A program made the translations under genes and the position numbers. From Winslowiella iniecta (GTDB taxonomy: Bacteria > Pseudomonadota > Gammaproteobacteria > Enterobacterales > Enterobacteriaceae): a stretch of 64,000 nucleotides of DNA. Shown one piece after another: positions 9,579-20,100 of this stretch (the first letter of the stretch is position 1; the number at the start of each line of letters is the position of its first letter). A model generated the notes under the pieces. That model searched no databases and was not told where the DNA came from. It saw only the letters and a list, made by a program, of their open reading frames with translations. The stretch is taken from contig NZ_JRXE01000007.1 of NCBI RefSeq assembly GCF_001267535.1, positions 100,398 to 164,397 on the forward strand. The letters run 5' to 3'.

Positions 9579-11987
9579 ATGTCGCAGCAAAAATTTAATA
9601 AGGCACGTTTTGAGGCAGCGCTGACGCGCCAGTGGCAACATCTGGGTCTGACTTCGTTGCAGGATCTGACCAGCCATCAACGCTGGCAGGCGGTGAGCGG
9701 AGCGCTGGCAGAGTTGCTTGCCGCCCAGCCGGTGGCGAAAGCGGATAAAAAGCAACGTCATGTTAACTACATTTCGATGGAGTTTCTGATTGGTCGTCTG
9801 ACCGGCAATAACCTGCTGAACCTTGGCTGGTATGATGACGTGCAGGCGGTGCTCGCCGACCAGCAGATCAGCCTGACTGAACTGCTGGAGGAGGAGGTTG
9901 ACCCGGCATTGGGTAACGGTGGTCTCGGGCGTCTGGCTGCCTGCTTCCTTGATTCAATGGCGACGGTAGGGCAGTCGGCGATCGGCTATGGCCTGAATTA
10001 TCAGTATGGCCTGTTCCGACAGTCATTTGATGATGGTCATCAGCAGGAAGCGCCGGATGACTGGCATCGTCACTCTTACCCGTGGTTCCGCCATAATGCC
10101 GCACTGGATGTGGATGTGTCGGTTGGCGGTAAGGTGGTGCGGGGTGACGACGGTCGGTATCGCTGGCAGCCCGGCTTTGTGATGCGTGGTGAGGCCTGGG
10201 ATCTGCCGGTGATTGGCTACCGCAATGGCGTGGCGCAGCCGCTGCGTCTGTGGCAGGCAACCCATGTGCATCCGTTTAACTTCTCGCTGTTTAACGACGG
10301 CAAATTTCTCCAGGCCGAGCAGCAGGGCATTGATGCCGCCAAACTGACCAAGGTACTGTATCCCAACGACAATCATCAGGAGGGCAAACGCCTGCGCCTG
10401 ATGCAGCAATATTTCCAGTGTGCCTGTTCAGTCGCCGATATTCTGCGTCGTCATCACCAGGCGGGACGCGCCATCGCCGAACTGGCCGATTACGAAGTGA
10501 TTCAGCTGAATGACACTCATCCGACCATCGCCATCCCGGAGATGTTACGGGTGCTGCTGGATGAGCATCAGCTTGAGTGGGATGCGGCATGGGCCATTAC
10601 CAGTAAAGTGTTCGCCTACACCAACCATACCTTGATGCCGGAAGCGCTGGAGCGCTGGGATGAGAAGCTGGTACGCAGCCTGCTGCCGCGTCATTTAATG
10701 ATCATCCATGAGATTAACAAGCGCTTTAAAAAGTTGGTCGACAAACAGTGGCCAGGCGATGAAGCGGTATGGGCGAAGCTGGCGGTGGTGTATGACAAGC
10801 AGGTACGGATGGCGAACCTGTGCGTGGTCAGCGGCTTTGCGGTTAACGGTGTCGCGGCGCTGCACTCTGAGCTGGTGGTCAAGGATCTGTTCCCGGAATA
10901 TCACCAGCTGTGGCCGAATAAATTCCATAACGTCACCAACGGCATCACGCCGCGTCGCTGGCTGAAACAGTGTAACCCGGCGCTGGCGTCGCTGATTGAT
11001 AACACGTTACAAGTGGAATGGGCGAACAATCTGGATGCGCTGAAAGGGCTGGAGCCGCTGGCTGATGATGCCGCCTTCCGTCAGCGTTATCGCCAGATTA
11101 AGCATGACAACAAGGCCCGGCTGGCCAGCTATATTCATCAGCTAACCGGTATCACGGTGAATCCGGATGCGATGTTTGATATCCAGATTAAGCGCTTGCA
11201 TGAGTACAAGCGTCAGCACCTTGGGCTGATGCATATTCTGCACTGCTACCGCCAGCTACGCGATAACCCGAAAAGCGATATGGTGCCGCGCGTATTCCTG
11301 TTTGGCGCGAAAGCCGCGCCGGGCTACTACCTGGCAAAAAATATCATCTATGCGATCAATAAAGTCGCCGAGAAGATCAATAACGATCCGCTGGTTGGCG
11401 ATCGCCTGAAAGTGGTGTTTATCCCGGATTACCGCATTACCGCCGCGGAACTGATGATCCCGGCCGCCGATCTTTCTGAGCAGATCTCCACCGCAGGTTA
11501 TGAAGCTTCCGGTACCGGCAATATGAAGCTGGCGCTAAACGGTGCGCTGACCATTGGTACGCTTGATGGCGCGAACGTCGAAATTGCCGAGCAGGTGGGT
11601 GAAGAGAATATCTTTATCTTCGGTAATACCGTTGATGAAGTGAAAGCGCTGAAAGCGAAAGGCTATGACCCGCTAAAACTGCGCAAGAAGGATAAACATC
11701 TTGATAGCCTGCTGAAAGAGCTGGAAAACGGCTTCTTCAGCAATGGCGATAAACACGCGTTCGATATGCTGCTGCACAGCCTGACCAAAGGCGGCGATCC
11801 GTGGCTGGTGCTGGCAGACTTCGCCGATTACTGTGCGGCGCAGCAGCGGGTTGAAGCCTTGTGGCGCGATCAGGAAGCCTGGACCCGTACCGCGATTCTG
11901 AATACCGCGCGTACCGGGATGTTCAGTTCAGATCGTTCAATCCGCGACTATCAGCAGCGTATCTGGCAGGCCAAACGGCAGGGCTGA
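9579..11987 (+). CDS. malP: maltodextrin phosphorylase
   Basis: Phosphorolyses maltodextrins to glucose-1-phosphate using PLP. It has 802 residues, against about 797 in E. coli. The PLP-lysine block ASGTGNMK (Lys about 650) and glucan-phosphorylase signatures [14 protein letters not shown] and [13 protein letters not shown] are present. It is homologous to glgP at 66 but its N-terminus is shorter, as in MalP. The ATG at 9579 follows GGAAGAG. malQ follows 79 bases later, so the two should share the MalT-activated promoter. Confidence 0.97.
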   Translation: MSQQKFNKARFEAALTRQWQHLGLTSLQDLTSHQRWQAVSGALAELLAAQPVAKADKKQRHVNYISMEFLIGRLTGNNLLNLGWYDDVQAVLADQQISLTELLEEEVDPALGNGGLGRLAACFLDSMATVGQSAIGYGLNYQYGLFRQSFDDGHQQEAPDDWHRHSYPWFRHNAALDVDVSVGGKVVRGDDGRYRWQPGFVMRGEAWDLPVIGYRNGVAQPLRLWQATHVHPFNFSLFNDGKFLQAEQQGIDAAKLTKVLYPNDNHQEGKRLRLMQQYFQCACSVADILRRHHQAGRAIAELADYEVIQLNDTHPTIAIPEMLRVLLDEHQLEWDAAWAITSKVFAYTNHTLMPEALERWDEKLVRSLLPRHLMIIHEINKRFKKLVDKQWPGDEAVWAKLAVVYDKQVRMANLCVVSGFAVNGVAALHSELVVKDLFPEYHQLWPNKFHNVTNGITPRRWLKQCNPALASLIDNTLQVEWANNLDALKGLEPLADDAAFRQRYRQIKHDNKARLASYIHQLTGITVNPDAMFDIQIKRLHEYKRQHLGLMHILHCYRQLRDNPKSDMVPRVFLFGAKAAPGYYLAKNIIYAINKVAEKINNDPLVGDRLKVVFIPDYRITAAELMIPAADLSEQISTAGYEASGTGNMKLALNGALTIGTLDGANVEIAEQVGEENIFIFGNTVDEVKALKAKGYDPLKLRKKDKHLDSLLKELENGFFSNGDKHAFDMLLHSLTKGGDPWLVLADFADYCAAQQRVEALWRDQEAWTRTAILNTARTGMFSSDRSIRDYQQRIWQAKRQG

Positions 11988-12066
11988 TTTCAGGCTGTTT
12001 TACTGGCGAGTCGGGCGCTGATCCGGCTCGCTGCGACAATGACGCCTGATGGGCAGGTCAAGGTGA

Positions 12067-14139
12067 ATGATGGATTCAAAACAACTTAATAAGGCGGCGA
12101 CAGCGGCCGGTATTGCATCCAGCTATATCAATGCGAAAGGTCAGCCAGAGGCGATTGCCGACGCGACGAAACAGCGTCTGCTGGCGGCGATGGGCAATCC
12201 GAAGCCAGTCAGCGCTGCGCCGCTGCCGGCGGCCAAAGTACTCAGCGGCACCGGTAAGCTGACGCTACCGGTGGGCGGCAAGGGGGATTTTCACTGGCAG
12301 TTGCAGACTGAAAGCGGCAAGCCGTATCAGGGCGAAATTGCGGCGGGCGAGACCCTGACATTGCCCTCCCGGCTGCCAACCGGCTACCACCAGCTAACCC
12401 TGACGCAGGGCAAGCAGCAGTGGCCATGCCGAATCATTGTCGCGCCGAAGCGCTGCTTTGAGCCACAGACATTGCGTGACGGAAAAAAGCTGTGGGGAGC
12501 CTGCGTCCAGCTGTATACCGTGCGATCCGAGACAAACTGGGGCATTGGCGATTTTGGCGATTTGCATATGATGCTGGATCAGATTGCCGATCGCGGCGGT
12601 GATTTTATCGGCCTCAATCCAATCCATTCGCTCTATCCGGCCAACCCGGAAAGTGCCAGCCCGTACAGCCCCTCTTCGCGTCGCTGGCTGAATGTGATTT
12701 ATATCGATGTTTTACAGGTAACGGATTTTCAGCAGAGTGAAGCGGCGCAACGCTGGTGGCAGGAGAGTGCTACTCAGCAGGCGCTGAGCCGCGCGCGAGA
12801 CAGTGAATGGGTCGATTATCAGACGGTCAGTGACCTGAAAATTGCCGCGCTGCGCCTTGCCTGGCAGCAGTTTTCCACCCGCGATAAGCAGGACGAAACC
12901 TGCGCCGATTTTGAGCGCTTTATCACCCTTGGCGGCGGTAGCCTGTTTTACCAGGCGGCTTACGACGCCATGCATGCAGCGATGCTGAAAGAAGATGCGC
13001 AGCGCTGGGGATGGCCGGTATGGCCGGAAGCGTATCAGCATGCCGATAACGCAGCCGTACAGACTTTCTGCCAGAAAAATCAGCAGGAAGTGCGTTTCTG
13101 GCTATGGTTGCAGTGGCTGGCGAATCGTCAGTTCGACCAGTGCTGGCAGCAGAGTCAGCAGCGTAATATGTCCATCGGGCTGTATCGCGATCTGGCGGTC
13201 GGCGTGGCCGAAGGCGGGGCGGAAACCTGGTGTGACCGGGAACTCTATTGCCTGAAAGCCTCGGTCGGTGCACCGCCGGATATCTTAGGTCCACTGGGAC
13301 AAAACTGGGGTCTGCCGCCGATGGATCCCCACGTGATGGCGGCGCGCGGTTATCAGCCGTTTATCGACCTGCTGCGTGCCAATATGGCCAGCTGTGGTGC
13401 GTTGCGTATTGACCATGTGATGTCGATGCTGCGGCTGTGGTGGATTCCGTATGGCGAAACCGCCGACCACGGTGCCTACGTCTATTATCCGGTGGAGGAT
13501 TTGATGGCGATCCTCGCGTTAGAGAGCCAGCGTAATCAGTGTATGGTCATCGGCGAAGATCTCGGTACCGTGCCGGTGGAGATTATCGGCAAACTGCGCG
13601 ACAGCGGCGTTTATTCGTGGAAAGTGCTCTATTTCGAACAGGAGTCGGCCGAATGTTATCGTGCGCCGGATGCCTGGCCAGCGCAGTCGATGGCCAGCGC
13701 CACCACCCACGACTTACCGACGCTGCGCGGTTTCTGGAGCGCCGGTGATTTGACCCTTGGTGAGGAGCTGGGGCTGTATCCTGACAAAGACATTTTGCGC
13801 GGGCTGTATGAAAATCGTCAGCAGCAGCGACAGGCGTTGCTCGATGCCCTGCATCAGCACGGCTGTGTACCAAAACGGCTGGGTAAACGTGCGCTGAGAC
13901 TGCCAATGACGCCCGAGCTGAATCGCGGTATGCAGCGTTATATCGCCGACAGTCACAGTGCGCTGCTGGGTTTACAGCCGGAAGACTGGCTGGATATGGA
14001 AAAACCGGTGAATGTACCGGGCACGACCGATCAATATCCCAACTGGCGGCGTAAGCTCAGTATGACGCTGGAAGCGATGTTCGCCGATGCCCCTATTAAT
14101 CGCCTGATTAACGATCTCGACCGGCGGCGTAAGGGGTAA
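12067..14139 (+). CDS. malQ: 4-alpha-glucanotransferase (amylomaltase)
   Basis: Transfers dextrinyl groups between maltodextrins and releases glucose, so that short maltosides become substrates for MalP. It has 690 residues and belongs to family GH77. The nucleophile region ALRIDHVMSM, the acid/base region MVIGEDLGTVP and the third-acid region ATTHDLPTLRG are all intact. The N-terminal extension typical of enterobacterial MalQ is present. ATG codons at 12067 and 12070 are both possible, and alignment with E. coli MalQ (MESK start) favours 12070. It is the second gene of malPQ. Confidence 0.96.
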   Translation: MMDSKQLNKAATAAGIASSYINAKGQPEAIADATKQRLLAAMGNPKPVSAAPLPAAKVLSGTGKLTLPVGGKGDFHWQLQTESGKPYQGEIAAGETLTLPSRLPTGYHQLTLTQGKQQWPCRIIVAPKRCFEPQTLRDGKKLWGACVQLYTVRSETNWGIGDFGDLHMMLDQIADRGGDFIGLNPIHSLYPANPESASPYSPSSRRWLNVIYIDVLQVTDFQQSEAAQRWWQESATQQALSRARDSEWVDYQTVSDLKIAALRLAWQQFSTRDKQDETCADFERFITLGGGSLFYQAAYDAMHAAMLKEDAQRWGWPVWPEAYQHADNAAVQTFCQKNQQEVRFWLWLQWLANRQFDQCWQQSQQRNMSIGLYRDLAVGVAEGGAETWCDRELYCLKASVGAPPDILGPLGQNWGLPPMDPHVMAARGYQPFIDLLRANMASCGALRIDHVMSMLRLWWIPYGETADHGAYVYYPVEDLMAILALESQRNQCMVIGEDLGTVPVEIIGKLRDSGVYSWKVLYFEQESAECYRAPDAWPAQSMASATTHDLPTLRGFWSAGDLTLGEELGLYPDKDILRGLYENRQQQRQALLDALHQHGCVPKRLGKRALRLPMTPELNRGMQRYIADSHSALLGLQPEDWLDMEKPVNVPGTTDQYPNWRRKLSMTLEAMFADAPINRLINDLDRRRKG

Positions 14140-14142
14140 TTG

Positions 14143-14176
14143 TTAACACGGGCGGTGATAACAACGCCCGTGTTAA
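14143..14176. terminator. malQ / giant-gene convergent terminator hairpin
   Basis: Perfect 12-bp stem TTAACACGGGCG / CGCCCGTGTTAA with a 10-base loop, placed exactly in the 39-bp gap between the malQ stop and the stop of the convergent giant gene. Each side is flanked by AT-rich bases, so it could terminate both transcripts. Confidence 0.75.
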
Positions 14177-14178
14177 GT

Positions 14179-17100
14179 TTAAGGTAAGACAATACGTGTA
14201 CCGACTGGCAGGACAATATCTTTAGCGTAGCGATGTTGACGCAAAAGCGGTAAATTTCGTGACTCTACTTTACTCTGTATTTCGGCATCATATGAGCCTG
14301 AAGAGGTTGCATATTGAAGCGCCACAAGGTTAAAGGTTTCATATCCCTTCGTGATGTAGGCTGAGTTTTTGGATAATTCCAGCGGTGGTAGCTTTAATTT
14401 TGTTCCGGCAGGAAGCCCACGCTTTCTTATGTCATCAACCACCACAGCAGGATTTGCCTGCTGCAATTTGCCGTGGAAATTGATGATATTGCCGTATTTG
14501 GCTTGAAACTCTTTAGAAATCTCGCTTAAACTCTGGAAGCGATTAAGAATGATTTCCCCACCTGAAAGATGAAAACTGTCAGGCGCCACCGGCGTGCTTT
14601 TTTCTGTATCTGCTTTTTCCGCCTCCTCGCTTTGCGATAAAGTTACACTCATACCTCGCTTTATTAGCTCATCCTGCAAAGATGATTTTATCGCAATGGT
14701 GATATCATCTGGTAAATCCAGAGAGTTTGAATTGAGAATGGTTGCACGAATAATTTTCCACACTTCTGTGCTGCCAATGTGTTTTATCAGGTTTTTGGCT
14801 TCGTCTAAATCCAGGCCAATTTTTGTCAGATAACTGATTTTTTCAGCCTCTTCAAGCTTGCTGAAATTGATCACGATATCGCTGGTATTAACCCTGGCAT
14901 CTATTTTCTTACCCGGTAAATTGACGGTTGAATCAACTTCAATCACTTTCCATGGGTGCTTAAAATCTAACTGCCATATCGGTCTGATATGCAAATAAGG
15001 TAAATTCGACGCCGTTAAATAACCATTTGGCGCAGCCAGATAACCCACTTTAATACCAAGCTTATCCAGCTCTTTCTTGAATGCTGTAACATAATCCCCG
15101 GAGCCGACATTACAGGATTCAAGGCGTAGGATACCCACTTGCCGTAAACCATAACTATATAATTTCTTAGCTAATGCTTCAGGGGAATAGTATACAAATG
15201 TTTCTGCACCCTGGATGCCTTTTACTTTGGAACTGGAGGGGGCCAGTATGCTGCCGTGCACCGGAACATCCAGCCTGTCATTCATAGTTAAACCCGAAAA
15301 GGTGGTGCTGTCGGGTCTCTGTAAAAAAGAATTTGGACGATTAGTACCTAACTCACCATAAATATTACTTCGCGGAATATTATGCTGCGTGATGGAGCTT
15401 TTTGCATATCCTTCAAAGGCTCTCCATTTTTTTTTGCCTGTTTCACCAACTTGTAAAATATAGCGATTTCCTAAATGTGGAGAAACAGAGTCTGGGATCT
15501 CAAAATGCTCGTCAAGTACCTTGTCTGGTAATGTTGAAGCTGTTACTCGTTGAGGGGTAACACTTATGGCAGGTTTTAACACTGCCGGCTGAGGTGCCGC
15601 GTTATCTAACTTTTGCCAAAATGGATCGAACACCACCGGAATGGCTTTTTTCATCTTTTTAAAGCGGTTGATTATCTCAGCGGTATCTCCGGCATGACCC
15701 GGAAGAGAAAGCGCGATATCCATCAGCAAATCTTTTTTAAGCGCATCTTTTTTGCTGTCATCGGCCAGACTTATTTCTCCCGCCGCAAGTAAATGTGAGA
15801 GAAAAGTCAAACCGATATTAAAGGCAGAAACGGCAGGTACGCCGGAAATCGGCGCAGCGAGCATCGCCAGGCCATTAACAAATTTCTGACCCTGTGCAAT
15901 CAGCGCTTTTGCCCATATTTCCCCTTCTGTGGTAATCAAAAACTCAGCATTTGACTTAATTGCTGTTATTTCTGACGCTGACAACTGGCTGCCCAGCTCA
16001 TCCAGTGAATTAACCATATTAACATTCAGCGGACTGACATAATTATACAGGTCTGCGCCAGGTTGATGATAATAATTATTTCCATTCAAACTTGTTAACT
16101 TTGAATGAAAAGCACTTGAATTTTCATCTGATTCTCTGAAAAGTTGGCTTCTTCTGAGGTCAAAATTAGGCAGCAAAAACGCTTTAAGGTTTTTGGCATC
16201 TTCGTGATGCGCGCTCTTATCTGAATCATATTGCTTATCAATTTTGACTTCCAGTGTTTCCCGGGTCAGAAGGTTAACCAAAATCGTATTGCCATTGGTT
16301 TTTGGAATGGCAATGATGCCCGGCATTGGTATTTTTTCATCAGAATACCTAAAAGTGACATGCCCGGATTTTATCTCTGAATCGGCTGCCATTTTGAGTT
16401 CTGGTATTTTTTTTGTTTTACTCATCTCCGTTAGTATGTTTTTAGTACTACCCTTCCAGACCTGACCACGGAATACTGAAGAATCATTGGTCTCAAATTC
16501 TGATATTTTATCCTGAATTTTATCATTGAGCATGGTAGTGACAGAAAATGTTTGCCTGCCAATATAAGGATAGGTGTGAAAAATAGATGCAATGGTAGGG
16601 GGCAGCCCCTCGACGGTAATATGGCCATTTCCTGATGGATCGACTAAAGCGCCGCGGGCAATATCATAAAGGCTGGCCGTTTTGTAATAGCCTTCATCTA
16701 AATAACCATCAGTGTCGAATCTCTGTATTTTAATTCTTACTATTGAATTCGGGGTCAACGTATGCTCATTATTTTCCCTGAAAATATCAGTCAGTGACTG
16801 CTGACTTATCTTTTTTATATTCAACTCATGTGGGTAAGCTCTGTTATAAATATCGCTTGCCGTCTTTTCTGCCGAAAGGTTCATACTCGTCGACAGTTTT
16901 AACTTATTGGCCAGCGCGATATATTCGCTCAAGGCTTGCGCTTTTGTTAGTATCCGCTTTCCATCAGCAATATATATCAAGTCTTCCGAACCGTCTTGTA
17001 CCTTATCTACCGTCAATACCTGCCCTGTTTGTGTCGTAATTTTGGCATTATTGTTATACGCCAGGGTCATCACTTTTTTTTCTTCTGTTTTCTTATAGTC

Positions 17101-20100
17101 CTTGACGATTTTATGGGCTCTGCCAAACAGCCCCCGTGTCTTCCTGCTATTTTCCTTTCTGCCTGATTCTGCTGATTGCTCAATGCCGTCATCAGCAACC
17201 TTATTCTGCATTCCGTTCGGGTAAATCAATGGCTTACCATCTAAACATAATATTGGTTCTCCTGCCTCATCTGCTGACGCTCGCGCTTCGATTCTGTGCC
17301 CATCTTTGGTGATCATAACGGCATCGTACTGATATAGATATTGCTTCAATTCCTGATAAAGTTGTTGGTTCTGCTTCAGCTCAGTGGCCACATCAATCTT
17401 TGTCTCCGACGGCTGCTGTATTAGCGGCATATCCTCTGGCGTTAATTTTCCGGCAAAGGCACTTTTTATTGCTTCATTGACCGGGCGGAGGGCTATCGCA
17501 CCCGCAATATCTTCTGGCAAACGTTCTTTCAGCTTATCCCAGACTTCGACTGATCCGTCACGCCAGAGCTGGATTCCGGTTAATGCCCCCTCCTGCATCA
17601 TCTTGACCATCGGCGGCAGCAAAGGCGACAGCAATCTTGTTGCCGCGATGCCCACTGAGTTGGCGATCATATTGCTTTTCGCATTGCGCGGCAGGGCATC
17701 TCCCGGCATAAGCGACTTATCCAGTTTCCCAAGCTCAATAGTTAAAGGTAAGGGTGTTATCACAAACTTGGCTATTGCTCGAAGGGCGGCCGTACCTGAG
17801 ATCGCGGGCAGGGCGCTACTCAGCGCGGCGTCTACTGCCTGACTTGCTGCGGTATAAATCAGCCGTGACTGGAGGTTTTTGGCGCCTGATTGCACCATAT
17901 ATTCTGCCCACGTCTGGCTTTGCTCTAACACCTCGCGGGTGCTTTGCGGCAACACGACCTTGCCTTCCAGTTCTCTCAGATACTCTTTTTTCAGTCGGAG
18001 CGCGAATTTGTCCCCAGTGGGGTCGCCGGATTTGCGGAAATGCTGGGCAATGTCATTAATACTTCCGTCAACCGCTCCCGCATAGTTCTCCCGCTCTTCC
18101 GGTAAAAATTTGTGATTCAGGGCCGCTGTTTGCCCGGCAAGTATCCCGGCAAGATGTTTGATGATACGCGCATCAGGCGAAAAGACTTCCAGCCGACTTC
18201 CGGTAATGTGGGTAATGCTACTTTCGACAGCCCCCCTGGCATTGGCGGCTTGATATACGGCGTCCATTATCTTCTTGCAGGCCTTGCGGAAATCGTTTTC
18301 GACCGGAAGAGGGATTGGCTGATGTGGCGCAGCGGCAACATTGGCTTTTTTCCAGCTACCGGCTTCCCGTTTAATGTCCCGCAAAAGCTGGCAAGCCCGA
18401 TGAAGATCCTCGACGATAGCCATAAAGCCCGCCACGGCGGTCAGCTCAACAGAAATCAATGCTGGATCTTCCAGGGCGCTCACCGCCTCTGCGGCGGCAG
18501 CTTCGAAGCTTTCTGCATCCGGCTTTTGATGATTTAACAACTCTGCCGCCTGACTGGTGGTTGAAACGACCTTTTTCACCGCGATTTCGGTATCGCTCAG
18601 CAGTTCCTGCGCCGCTTCGGGCAGTTCTTCCCAGCGCTTAACCGCAGCGGTGATAGCGTCTTGCACGGCATCCATACTGGTGCGCATTTTTTTAAATGTC
18701 CCGGCGAAAGCCGGGGGGATTGCCGCTTCGCTCTCTCCCTGTAGCATTTTTACCTGGTTATCGAGGGTTTTTACCACCTCGGTGCAGGTTTTTTCCGCGT
18801 TCAGCAGTTGCTTGCGGAACGCGTTTAATTCGGTGAATTGCTGCGGATATTGCCGCTCCAGTAAGGTCAGATCTTTTTGTGTTTGATCGATCTCTGCCGT
18901 GACGCGCTTCAGCGCAGCATGTACCGCATCCCGTGGTTCATTGAGTGCTGCCAGTTTTTTTACCAGTCGCTCCGCTTGGGTGGTGCCCGGCGCATTCTTG
19001 TTTTCCCCTTTGACCAGCACGCCGTATTGCTTGTTTCTGTCGCGTACTCCGTCAGATTTCCCCACTTTTTTGGTTGCCGCCGCCAGTTTTTCTGCCTGCT
19101 CACAGAGTTTTTGTATGTTGCTGAGCGGCCCGTAGGCTGTCGCGCTCAACAGGCCATTAAATCGTTGGGTTTCCACTGAGTCAGGGCGGTCGCCCTTCTG
19201 TTTCTCGCTGTGGGCAACGTGTCTGACACCCAGATCAGCAGTGCGGGCCGCCAGCCGGAACGTGTGTTTTATGGCAGAAAATGTTTGGGACAGCTGGATT
19301 TTCGCAAATTCAGCCCCTTCGGCGGCTTTCTTCATGACGATTTCCCCGGCGCTTTTCTGAGGTCTTAAGTCGTGCTTTACCTTTTTCAGCGCATCATCGA
19401 CCTGCAGAAACCGTTCCTCCTGGGTGCGGATTTTGTTGATAAGTTTACTGAGTGATTGTTCTCCGGGAGACAATGCTTTCCCCATTGGCAGCGCTTCTTC
19501 CATCGCGCCGGCATACGAGTTGAGTAACGTCAGCGTGTTATCAAGCGCTTTTCTCTGCGTTTCCAACTGGTCTGCCATACGATTGAGCGCTTTTGGCTCG
19601 GCGCCGGATTTCAGTAACGCACGGGCCGCTGGCAGCGTGATATCGGCACTTTGTAGTGACTCAGAGAGTTCAAACAGCAATTCAGCGGTTTTCTTTATCT
19701 CTGGCAGAACAGAGTCACGCGGTTGTTGGCGCATGACACTTCCTGCAAGGTCGCAGCAGTTTTTTAGCGCTTCTGCCGCCACACGGATAACCGGCCTGGA
19801 CGTTTTCTCTGCCAGAAGGGATAAGGTTCCGGCTTCTTTTTCCATGCGGACTTTCTCTGCCTGCAAATCTTTTCCAGATTGGCTTTTTGCCTCCTTAAGC
19901 GCCTTTAATGTCCTCAGCGACTTTATCTCGAGCCTGGCGTAGCTCACTCTCAGATTACTGAGAAAACGCTTGCTCCATTCGTGATCGGTTTGCTGGCCTA
20001 TCCAGGTGACAGTATTCTGTAGCTCTTTCCATGCATGTCTGAGGCTGGCTTTGGCTTCGTTCAGCCTGACGGGCAGGGTAGCGGTATCGCCATTCTTACC

